Source of the DNA: FACHB-T130 sp042747725
GTDB lineage: Bacteria > Cyanobacteriota > Cyanobacteriia > Cyanobacteriales > FACHB-T130
DNA length: 64,000 nucleotides
Direction of reading: 5' to 3'
Assembly: GCF_042747725.1 (NCBI RefSeq)
Contig: NZ_JBHZGO010000103.1
Span: forward strand, 1-64,000
Of this stretch, positions 16,479 through 24,216 are shown piece by piece. The translations under genes were made by a program, and so were the position numbers. The notes beneath the pieces were generated by a model. It made no database searches, had not been told where the DNA came from, and was given only the letters and a program-made list of their open reading frames with translations. How positions within the stretch are numbered: the first letter of the stretch is position 1; every line of letters starts with the position of its first letter.

Positions 16479-17369
16479 TTAAAACTTAGCATTCTCTGGT
16501 AAAGGTCTGCCCTTAGGGGTCGGTGGTAATGCTGGGGGACGTTCGTAGGGCATGGGAATGTACTGCACGCTAGGACGTCCGCCTTGGGGCTGCGGGTAGA
16601 AATCCATCAGGTTATAGATTGACATTGGCAGCCCCACTGTAATCGGAAAACCGAGTTCCGTGGCTTCCTCGACCGTGATCGGATAGTCATGAGTGACTCG
16701 CCCCGTAGTGATAGCTTCCACAATCCGTTCGATGTTTTCGGGAGCAATTTTCGGTTGGGGAATATTGTCTTTCAGGAGGGTTCGGACAAACCGCTGTACC
16801 TGATCCATCGCTTTGCGCGACAGGTCTGCCATGATGATCGTGTTGTCGTCGATTTCGCTAATGGGCTTCTGTTCGATGACTTTGAGGATACTCGCCGCTG
16901 CCATATTTCCCAACTGGGGATCGACTGGCCCCAAGACGGCGTTGGCATCCATGACGATTTCATCAGATGCTAAAGCTAACATGGTGCCGCCGCTCATGGC
17001 GTAGTGAGGTACAAAGACGGTGACTTTAGAAGGGTGGCGAATCAATGCTCTGGCAATCTGCTCAGTTGCCAGCACCAAACCACCTGGGGTATGCAAGATC
17101 AGATCGATGGGAACGTCGGGGGGCGTGAGGCGAATTGCCCGCAGCACCTGTTCTGAATCTTCAATGGTAATGTAGCGCGAGATGGGAATTCCTAAGAAAC
17201 TAATCGATTCTTGCCGGTGAATTAGCAAAATCACTCGACTATTGCGCGATCGCTCGAAATTCCGCAAAGCTTGGACTCGCTGAAATGCCAACCGACGTTG
17301 TTGGAAGGCAGGCAAGAGCGAACTGAGAGCCAGAAATACCCAGAAGATGTCAAAGAAACTAAAGCTCAT
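16479..17369 (-). CDS. Membrane-anchored SDH-type (ClpP-like) serine protease
   Basis: The 296-residue protein has an N-terminal TM helix (about 5-22) and a ClpP/SppA-crotonase fold related to the serine dehydrogenase proteinase family. Signatures are IDLILHTPGGLVLATEQIARAL (about 90-115) and HYAMSGGTMLALASDEIVMD (about 122-141), whose Ser is the predicted nucleophile. ADLSRKAMDQ near 180 carries a candidate general-base Lys. The Pro-rich C-terminus is unstructured. It probably works at the membrane in proteolysis or protein quality control; the substrate is unknown. Confidence 0.85.
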   Translation of the reverse strand: MSFSFFDIFWVFLALSSLLPAFQQRRLAFQRVQALRNFERSRNSRVILLIHRQESISFLGIPISRYITIEDSEQVLRAIRLTPPDVPIDLILHTPGGLVLATEQIARALIRHPSKVTVFVPHYAMSGGTMLALASDEIVMDANAVLGPVDPQLGNMAAASILKVIEQKPISEIDDNTIIMADLSRKAMDQVQRFVRTLLKDNIPQPKIAPENIERIVEAITTGRVTHDYPITVEEATELGFPITVGLPMSIYNLMDFYPQPQGGRPSVQYIPMPYERPPALPPTPKGRPLPENAKF

Positions 17370-17546
17370 TATTCCCTAGCAAGAATGCAGTATTCCCCCT
17401 TATTCTTCCAATATCTAGAAAATTGAAACTCTATCTGTAGAGCAAACTATTTCAGGAATGAAAATGGGGAATTGATAATTGGTAGCTTCCCCACTTCCCG
17501 GTTCCAGACGCGATAGATTGCGCCTAGAACCAGCTACTTTGCTCGC

Positions 17547-18938
17547 TTAGTGGCGGGCGATGCCCTCTTGACGGGCGGCGGCTTGCACGGCACCGGCGAC
17601 GGCATTGACTACGCGCGGGTCAAACACGGAGGGAATGATATGTTCCCGGTCGAGGTCGGAGGGTTTGACTAAAGAAGCGATCGCGTAAGCGGCTTCTAGA
17701 TACATCGTGGTCGTAATAGTAGTCGCACGACAATCGAGTGCCCCGCGAAAGACGCCAGGGAAGGCGAGGACGTTGTTAATTTGATTCGGGTAATCGCTGC
17801 GTCCGGTTGCCATAACGGCGACATCTTCTGTGACTAATTCTGGCTGAATTTCCGGAATGGGATTCGCCATTGCAAATACAATCGGATCTTTTGCCATCGA
17901 ACGCACCATTTCCGGCGTCACCACTCCGGGCGCACTGACGCCTAAAAAGACATCGGCTGTCTGCATAGCATCTGCCAAGTTACCGCTGGCTTCTACGGCA
18001 AATTCTCGCTTTTCTGGGGTTAAATCGGCGCGTTGGCTGGAGAGAATACCTTTGGAATCGCACATCAAGATGGATTCTGCACCGGCTTTCTTGAGCAAAC
18101 GAGCGATCGCTACCCCAGCAGCACCCGCCCCATTAATCACAATTCGCACATCCGCTAAGGATTTTTTCACTAACTTGAGGGCGTTAATCAAGGCAGCAAG
18201 GCTAACAATCGCGGTGCCGTGTTGATCGTCGTGAAACACGGGAATATCGAGTTCCTGCCGCAGTCGCGCTTCAATCTCGAAACAACGGGGGGCGGCAATA
18301 TCTTCCAGGTTAACGCCGCCGAAAACTGGGGCAATATTTTTTACCGTGCGGATAATTTCATCCGTGTCTTGGGTATCCAGGCAAATGGGAAAGGCATCAA
18401 TCCCAGCAAATTCTTTAAATAACATCGCTTTGCCTTCCATCACTGGCAACGATGCGGCTGCCCCCAAGTTGCCCAATCCCAGTACGGCACTGCCATCGGT
18501 AACAATAGCGACCGTGTTTTGTTTAATCGTTAGAGTGTGAACCTGTTCGGGGTCAGATGCGATCGCCATACAAATACGACCAACGCCGGGAGTATAAGCC
18601 ATTGCTAGATCGGCTTGATTTTTCAGCGGAATCTTACTCTGCATCATGATTTTGCCGCTGCGGTGCAAGTTAAAGGTGCAGTCGTAGACATCAATCACCT
18701 TGACATCTGGCAACGCTTTCACGGCTTGGACAATTTGTTCGGCGTGTTCCGTACTGGCGGCATCGACGGTGATTTCTCGCACCACAATGTTGCGAGTCCG
18801 CTCGATTAAACTAATTTGACCCATATTACCGCCGACACTAGCGATCGCTGTGGTGACGCTTGCTAACATCCCAGCGCGATTGGGAATCTGGAGGCGAATC
18901 GTTAAACTGAAGCTAGAGTTGGGTGTTAGGTTTACCAT
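17547..18938 (-). CDS. NAD(P)-dependent malic enzyme with N-terminal ACT domain
   Basis: The 463-residue product converts malate to pyruvate and CO2. An ACT-like domain (about 8-85, RLQIPNRAGMLASVTTAIASVGGN) precedes the malic enzyme N-domain (about 95-235; MAYTPGVGRICMAI, FHDDQHGTAIV). The NAD-binding domain follows (about 240-460; INGAGAAGVAIARLL, MANPIPEI). The ACT domain suggests amino-acid or other ligand control, a usual form in cyanobacteria. It is divergent from the SRPBCC gene. The 150-base spacer has an ATCTAAAATCC inverted repeat that could serve either promoter. Confidence 0.95.
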   Translation of the reverse strand: MVNLTPNSSFSLTIRLQIPNRAGMLASVTTAIASVGGNMGQISLIERTRNIVVREITVDAASTEHAEQIVQAVKALPDVKVIDVYDCTFNLHRSGKIMMQSKIPLKNQADLAMAYTPGVGRICMAIASDPEQVHTLTIKQNTVAIVTDGSAVLGLGNLGAAASLPVMEGKAMLFKEFAGIDAFPICLDTQDTDEIIRTVKNIAPVFGGVNLEDIAAPRCFEIEARLRQELDIPVFHDDQHGTAIVSLAALINALKLVKKSLADVRIVINGAGAAGVAIARLLKKAGAESILMCDSKGILSSQRADLTPEKREFAVEASGNLADAMQTADVFLGVSAPGVVTPEMVRSMAKDPIVFAMANPIPEIQPELVTEDVAVMATGRSDYPNQINNVLAFPGVFRGALDCRATTITTTMYLEAAYAIASLVKPSDLDREHIIPSVFDPRVVNAVAGAVQAAARQEGIARH

Positions 18939-19090
18939 GCTGAGTAAAGATTTTAGATTTAAGATGATAGATTTTGGATTGGGAATCTAAAATCCTTTCC
19001 TCCAAAATCCAAAATTGTACGCTCCTAGCCTAAAGGAGCTGCAAGTTTCCAATTGTACCCAGTTACACTACCGGATTAGCTGCCGCGATA

Positions 19091-19525
19091 ATGGCGAGTC
19101 TCTATACCGAAATTGAAATTAATGCTCCTAAGCAGGAAGTTTGGCAGGTTCTGTTGAAAAAAGAAAAGTGGTATAAGTGGAACACTTTTTTATTTGACCT
19201 CGATCCAACGATGCCATTTAAGCAGGGGGAAGAGGTTTTACTCTCTGTGCGGCGCGTGCCGGGTGAGGAGGAAACTGAGTTTCAGCCGTTGATTACTAGA
19301 GTGCAGTCTGGACTTTGTCTCGCTTGGGTTTCCTCGATTCCTGGCTTTAAGAATGAGTATGTCTTTGAGTTGCAAGAGATTGGCTTTGGACGGACTAAAT
19401 ACTTCCACCGCAACACGTTCTCAGGGGTGCTGACTCGTGTATTTATGCCCTTCATTCGGGATGATGAGCAGCAAGGCATCAAGCGGATGGCGCGGGAGTT
19501 GAAGCGGTATGTGGAACGGATGTGA
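19091..19525 (+). CDS. SRPBCC-fold protein (polyketide-cyclase/START-like)
   Basis: The 144-residue product opens with YTEIEINAPKQEVWQVLLKKEKWYKW, the typical first strand and helix of the SRPBCC (START/Bet v1) fold. It continues with a repeated beta pattern and a long C-terminal helix (IKRMARELKRYVERM). Such proteins bind hydrophobic ligands in a cavity; the ligand is unknown. It is a single-gene unit read divergently from the malic enzyme. Confidence 0.8.
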   Translation: MASLYTEIEINAPKQEVWQVLLKKEKWYKWNTFLFDLDPTMPFKQGEEVLLSVRRVPGEEETEFQPLITRVQSGLCLAWVSSIPGFKNEYVFELQEIGFGRTKYFHRNTFSGVLTRVFMPFIRDDEQQGIKRMARELKRYVERM

Positions 19526-19542
19526 ATTCTGGGGACGCCATG

Positions 19543-19660
19543 CCTTGGCAATTAGAAATCGCGGCTAAACAAACTAAGTCCGCCGCTGCGGATTCATGAA
19601 ATTAAAACCCGCGCACCATCCGGGTTTCGTCTGTATAGCCGCGACTTCCACTCACCAAGG
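19543..19660. repeat. Cloverleaf-like structured repeat
   Basis: Nested inverted repeats form a closed structure. CCTTGG (19543-19548) pairs with CCAAGG (19655-19660), and TCGCGGCTA (19559-19567) pairs with TAGCCGCGA (19636-19644). Inside are two small hairpins: CCGC/GCGG around 19580-19591 and AAACCCG/CGGGTTT around 19606-19627. This resembles a repeat scattered in many cyanobacterial genomes. It may be a REP/MITE or a transcribed structured element. Confidence 0.6.
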
Positions 19661-19745
19661 CAATTCGGTTACAAAAACTGTTACCAGCCCTTTTCTACAA
19701 GTTGCTGCCGAATAAGATTGTTTTAAGATAAGACTCCTTCAGAAG

Positions 19746-19773
19746 CCGTGGAACTCCAACTCCCACGGTTTTT
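19746..19773 (+). terminator. Intrinsic-terminator-like hairpin
   Basis: CCGTGG (19746-19751) pairs with CCACGG (19763-19768), followed by five T. It lies 220 bases after the SRPBCC gene and could end that transcript, or it may be the worn end of an IS200/IS605-type element, which have similar hairpins. Confidence 0.4.
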
Positions 19774-19986
19774 CATTTTATATAGGTGCAGACTTCTCGA
19801 TAAGGGAGAACTAGGGCTAGATTAAGTGAGAAATTGTCTAGCTTGCTTGTGGAGTCGTCTACCCATGCACCTGCGCCTGAAATCCCGTAGAGACGCGATA
19901 ACTGCAAGTCTTCTACAATCGCTGCAACACTGCTCATTTGCCTGAGTTCTTCGATTCATGGGCGCTCATCGCATCCCTATGCGCCC

Positions 19987-20136
19987 TTAGAGGATGTTTG
20001 AGAAGTAACCGATCCCCCCTAGCCCCCCTTAAAAAGGGGGAAACAAGAGCCTCAAAGTCCCCCAATTTATCGGGGGATGCAAGGGGGATCTCCAAAGGGT
20101 TGGTGTATTGTCAGCAACTTTTCAAACATCCTCTTA
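19987..20136. mobile_element. 144-bp MITE with IS5-like ends
   Basis: The element 19990-20133 begins GAGGATGTTTGAGAAGT and ends with its reverse complement (17 positions, one mismatch). It is flanked by TTA on both sides (19987-19989 and 20134-20136). GAG-starting termini with a 3-bp T-A-type duplication are seen in part of the IS5 family, a recollection I cannot check here. The interior has CCCCC/GGGGG palindromes and no coding capacity. The remainder of 19526-20332 contains no supported gene. Confidence 0.75.
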
Positions 20137-20332
20137 CCAACATTACTCACAGGCACATGGCAAAAGTTGTAGTCGATAGCGATAAAGTGCAACGGGTTGA
20201 TCCCAAAAGACTCATAAGATCGCGGTAGGCGTGGGTTTGTTTGGAGATTTAGATTGCTTTTACACACAGAAATATCCTCAATTTACCCGGTTCTAACGCA
20301 GCAAAAAATTCGGCGGGATTTTGCTTTTTCGA

Positions 20333-20740
20333 CTACACCGAATCAATGGGTGCTGGTTCCCAAACTTCTCCATATTTCTCCTGAAGAGACTGCCATGCTT
20401 CTACTTGCCCTGGTTCGTATTCTCCTGGTTTGCCCCACTGGAGAAATGCGCTCAATGCTGGTTCATTTTTGTCATCCAGGAAGCGAATTGCATAGGTAGT
20501 AAAGTTACCCCGTTTTGATTCGCCTGTTTCAAATTTTACCTGCTTGATAGCATCCATATTTAGGTGAAACTCGAATATATCGGCGTGCATATTAGCGTAC
20601 TTACCTTTGGGTAATTCTGCATAAAACAGCTTTCTAATTGGGCCGCGTACTTCCAAAACAGCAGCACTGCTGGTAACAATCAGACGCAGTGTTCCTAAAT
20701 TTTCGCAGGCTTCTAAAAATTCTTTCAGATTAGCGCTCAT
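20333..20740 (-). CDS. ChuX/HutX-like heme-utilisation-fold protein
   Basis: The 135-residue protein resembles the ChuX/HutX family of cytoplasmic heme-binding carriers. It shows LGTLRLIVTSSAAVLEVRGP, a Phe/Tyr-rich middle with MHADIFEFHLNMDAIKQVKF, and a C-terminal LSAFLQWGK...VEAWQSLQEKYG helix. ChuX proteins hand heme to degrading enzymes or limit its toxicity. Two histidines in the HADIFEFHL segment are candidate ligands. No heme transporter or oxygenase is adjacent, so the heme role is an inference from fold. Confidence 0.7.
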   Translation of the reverse strand: MSANLKEFLEACENLGTLRLIVTSSAAVLEVRGPIRKLFYAELPKGKYANMHADIFEFHLNMDAIKQVKFETGESKRGNFTTYAIRFLDDKNEPALSAFLQWGKPGEYEPGQVEAWQSLQEKYGEVWEPAPIDSV

Positions 20741-20927
20741 GGTGAATTTAAATGTTGAGAAAACTAAAGTTTGGTTGACATTAAGGTTAAACTAGGATAA
20801 CCGATTGTCTAAGTAATCTTGGAATTTCGGGCACAAGATTCATGGCTGAAAAATAAATTTTTCCTCATGTTAAAGCATACAAAATCATCCATGCATCAAA
20901 TTAGCTATCTCTACTGGCGGTACTCTT

Positions 20928-21053
20928 TCAGGCGATAAGGCGAATCTCTTCCACAGTTTCAGCTAATTCGGTCTTAGCCAGAACCAAATTGCCAATCTCT
21001 CTAATCCGTCTATTGAGAATATCTTAGGGCAAGTCAGCGGTGGCGATCGCTCG
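20928..21053 (-). pseudogene. Protein-like ORF remnant with an internal TAA
   Basis: Read on the minus strand from 21053, the frame gives RAIATADLP, a TAA stop, then DILNRRIREIGNLVLAKTEL and AETVEEIRLIA before a final stop. The residues look like a real helical C-terminus. A single C-to-T change from CAA would explain the internal stop. The parent family is not recognised. Confidence 0.35.
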
Positions 21054-21239
21054 TTAACAGACTCATCCATATAGCAATCCTATTTTAGTTGTGAGATGCC
21101 AGCGCTTCAGCTCCCCGACTTCGTAAGAGTTGCCCTAGGATCTCGACTTCACGTTCACAGCAACTCAGCCAGGTTACTCGGCGGCACAGTCTAGTCTGTT
21201 AGTACAGGACAATTGTCAGCGCCAGCGGGTACTCTAACC

Positions 21240-21359
21240 TTAGCAGCGGTGCCTTGGGGCTGATGACAAGCTTCTACGAGTAATTATGTAACCATCGACT
21301 CCCAGGCGACGGCTCTTACATCCATGACGCATTTGGGCATCTTCAATCGCAATGCGCTG
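21240..21359 (-). pseudogene. Degenerate transposase fragment (IS1182-like)
   Basis: The minus-strand frame reads QRIAIEDAQMRHGCKSRRLG then VDGYIITRRSL. This matches the ED-x-MRHGRKS....GYK motif in the catalytic region of IS1182-type DDE transposases, but it ends at a stop after 39 codons. Further protein-like but frameshifted sequence continues towards 21100. It is a decayed insertion-sequence relic. The remaining parts of 20741-21656 show nothing else assignable. Confidence 0.45.
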
Positions 21360-21637
21360 GTATGACTACTCCCTAGCGCATTTTCTAACAGCTGCGAAAT
21401 CCACATTTATGCACGAGCTAACCATCAGTTTATTGTTTACTGATTCAAACAATTTATTCTCTGGAGCTATTTATCATTTAATTAACACAACTTAAACATC
21501 TCTATCGAAATCCCCGTTCTTGCACTCTTTGACCACAAATGACTTTTTTCAACAGGTCATCTAGGCAGGAAAACACGGCAATGATAAACTATTCCATAGG
21601 AACCATCCGTCCGACCTCTTCTTCTATTACAATCAAC

Positions 21638-21679
21638 TTTTCCCTAGAAGCCTAGGGTGAGATTTTCCCTAGGGAAAAT
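21638..21679. promoter_or_regulatory. Twin palindrome, candidate operator
   Basis: TTTTCCCTAG-AAG-CCTAGGG (from 21638) is followed by the perfect 18-bp palindrome ATTTTCCCTAGGGAAAAT at 21662-21679. Both contain CCCTAG/CTAGGG half-sites. The second lies inside the longest reading frame of the next gene, which suggests that the true start is downstream and that these are regulator-binding sites. Confidence 0.45.
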
Positions 21680-24026
21680 TGCACATCACGTATACTGTAG
21701 ACAAGCGTTATCTTTGAGTTTAAAAACTGTGAGCCAGCCTGGTCGCTTCCTCTGGGTTACTGGTACGATTTTCCTTTTATGGGTAAGTAATTCTAGTCGC
21801 ACCTTAGCACAAATTATTCCGGATGCTACGCTGCCAAATAATACCATTGCTATCCCAGAAGGCAACGCCATCCGCATTGAGGGCGGCACGCAAGTAGGCG
21901 GCAATCTATTTCACAGCTTTACAGAATTTTCCATTCCTATAAACACTGAAGCTTTCTTCAACAACGCCCTAGACACTCAAAATATCTTCAATCGCATTAC
22001 AGGTAGCAATCTTTCTCATATTGATGGATTGATTCGAGCTAACGGTAAAGCTAGTTTATTTCTACTCAATCCCAATGGCATTATTTTTGGTCAAAATGCC
22101 AAACTCAATATAGGTGGTTCGTTCCTCGCCTCGACTGCTAACAGCATTCAATTTAGCAATGGAACTGAGTTCAGCGCTACCAATCCCAGCGCTTCCCCAT
22201 TGCTAACGATAAATCTTCCGATTGGTTTACAATTCAATGGGTCAAATGCGGGAGTAATTCGCGTCCAAGGGTCGGGTCACAATTTCAGGTTCGGACAGAC
22301 AGGCGGACTAGAGCCGAATACGACAACCGATGGTCTAGCGGTGCAAGCTGGTAAAACTTTAGCTTTAGTCGGGGGAGAAATCGCCTTAGAGGGCGGTAAT
22401 TTAAAGGCTGAATCGGGAGCGATCGCACTTTGGTCAGTTACTCGTGGCTTATTGCCAATGCAAGTCAGCAGCGAACAAATCAGCTTCAACAATGAGCAAA
22501 AACTTGCAGAATTAGGCAATATCAACTTGTCTGGTGCTGCTTCAGTAGATAGCAGCGGCGCACAGGGAGGTTCGTTTCAGATACAAAGCCGAAATCTGAA
22601 ACTAGAACAAGGTTCGCTCATCGTATCCCTCACACAAGGATCTCAACCGGGGAGAAGCGCCACCATCAATGCTTTGGATACGGTGGAACTGATTGGGAGA
22701 ACAGCCGATGGTAGAATCGGTAGCGGCTTTTTTGTGCAGACGAATGGTCAGGGAAAAGGCGGCGATTTAACAATTACAACAGATCGGTTGCTGCTGCGAA
22801 ATGGAGCATCCATTGGTATGGGAACTAATAGTTCTGGGAATTCTGGTGCTTTAAAGGTGCAAGCGAGGGATGTGCAACTGGGGGGTCTTTCAGCGAATGG
22901 ATCGCGTCTGACGGGTATTTTTTCTAATCCTACTGGTGGCTCAACTGGAGTTGGCGGTGATGTGATTATTGATGCTAAACAACTATCCCTTGAAAATGGA
23001 GCTGTGATCTCTGTGTCTACCTTTGGCGCAGGTCAAAGTGGCAATATCATAGTTCGAGCCAATCAGGTACAAATACGAGGAACTTCTGCAACCGGGAGAA
23101 TTGGTAGCGGTTTTTATGCCCGGACTAGCTTAAGCAATCTTGCGAGTTCTCCACCGCCGTTGACGGGAAATGCTGGCAATGTAACCGTAATTGCTGACAG
23201 ATTGATCTTTCGGGATCGGGCAACAATTAATGTTGCTAATTTTGGGAAAGGTAATGCTGGTAACATTAATATTCGCGCTACCACAGTTGAGCTAGATAAT
23301 AACTCGATTATTAGAGCGACTCAGCGGCAGGCGGAACAGGGAAATATTACGATTGAATCCCAAGATTTGCGATTGCGGCACAACAGCCTGATTACTACTA
23401 ATGCCAGCAACATCATCTTGTTTGATACGGGTCAGACGATCGCCAATAATGATATGAGTACCAATGGCGGCAACATCATTATTAATACAAAAACGTTGGT
23501 CGCTTTAGAAAATAGCGACATTACTGCCAATGCTCAGCAAGGCTTTGGGGGTCAAGTAAGAATTAATGCTAGCGGCATCTTTAAAACTTCAAACAGCGAT
23601 ATCACCGCCACCTCTAGTCTGGGAACTCAGTTCAGCGGCATTGTCCAAATCAATACTGCCGATGTTAACCCTTCTACTGGCTTAGTCGCATTGCCAGAAA
23701 ATTTGACTGACATCAGCGATCAAATTGCCCAAGGTTGTTCGGCTTCTAGGGGTAATAGTTTTGTTGTTACCGGACGCGGCGGTTTGCCCGCAGACCCCAA
23801 TGAAACTTTATTAGGAAGTACTGTTTGGCGGGATTTGCGTCCCCGTATGGGTAATGCCTCGATCCCCGTCCCCGTTTCCCAGACTGCCTCCGCACGTACT
23901 CTAATGGTCGAGGCAACTGGATGGGTAAAAAATGCTAATGGTGAGGTAGAACTGGTCGCCAAATCTATCAATAGTGTGCCCCAAATTCCCTCTGATAAAA
24001 TTGCTAATTGCAGCGTTTCTCAGTAA
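21657..24026 (+). CDS. Secreted filamentous-haemagglutinin-type protein (TPS domain)
   Basis: The product (789 residues from GTG 21657) carries a signal segment (about 30-53, ending TLAQ). The haemagglutination-activity/TPS domain follows (about 55-170; IRIEGGTQVGGNLFHSF, FNRITGSNLSHIDGLIRANG, LFLLNPNGIIFG), then beta-helix repeats rich in Gly/Asn and a Cys-containing C-terminal region. Such proteins are exported through a two-partner TpsB pore and act as adhesins or surface proteins; no TpsB gene is in the window. The start is uncertain: GTG 21729, after the palindromes, gives a tidier signal peptide. Confidence 0.88.
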   Translation: MRFSLGKIAHHVYCRQALSLSLKTVSQPGRFLWVTGTIFLLWVSNSSRTLAQIIPDATLPNNTIAIPEGNAIRIEGGTQVGGNLFHSFTEFSIPINTEAFFNNALDTQNIFNRITGSNLSHIDGLIRANGKASLFLLNPNGIIFGQNAKLNIGGSFLASTANSIQFSNGTEFSATNPSASPLLTINLPIGLQFNGSNAGVIRVQGSGHNFRFGQTGGLEPNTTTDGLAVQAGKTLALVGGEIALEGGNLKAESGAIALWSVTRGLLPMQVSSEQISFNNEQKLAELGNINLSGAASVDSSGAQGGSFQIQSRNLKLEQGSLIVSLTQGSQPGRSATINALDTVELIGRTADGRIGSGFFVQTNGQGKGGDLTITTDRLLLRNGASIGMGTNSSGNSGALKVQARDVQLGGLSANGSRLTGIFSNPTGGSTGVGGDVIIDAKQLSLENGAVISVSTFGAGQSGNIIVRANQVQIRGTSATGRIGSGFYARTSLSNLASSPPPLTGNAGNVTVIADRLIFRDRATINVANFGKGNAGNINIRATTVELDNNSIIRATQRQAEQGNITIESQDLRLRHNSLITTNASNIILFDTGQTIANNDMSTNGGNIIINTKTLVALENSDITANAQQGFGGQVRINASGIFKTSNSDITATSSLGTQFSGIVQINTADVNPSTGLVALPENLTDISDQIAQGCSASRGNSFVVTGRGGLPADPNETLLGSTVWRDLRPRMGNASIPVPVSQTASARTLMVEATGWVKNANGEVELVAKSINSVPQIPSDKIANCSVSQ

Positions 24027-24216
24027 TATAGCCATCTTCAATCATTCATAAAATATTCCGTTTCTCTTCTTTCTCTTCCTTAGCGCTATGCAGCGTTCTT
24101 GGCGGTTCATTAAATCTAAAAACTAATTTTAGATTGCTAGAGATTTCTGGAAAGAAGGATATTGATTTTTAGCCGCAGATAAATAGGAATAATTATTCAG
24201 TTTTGCCAAAGGTTTA

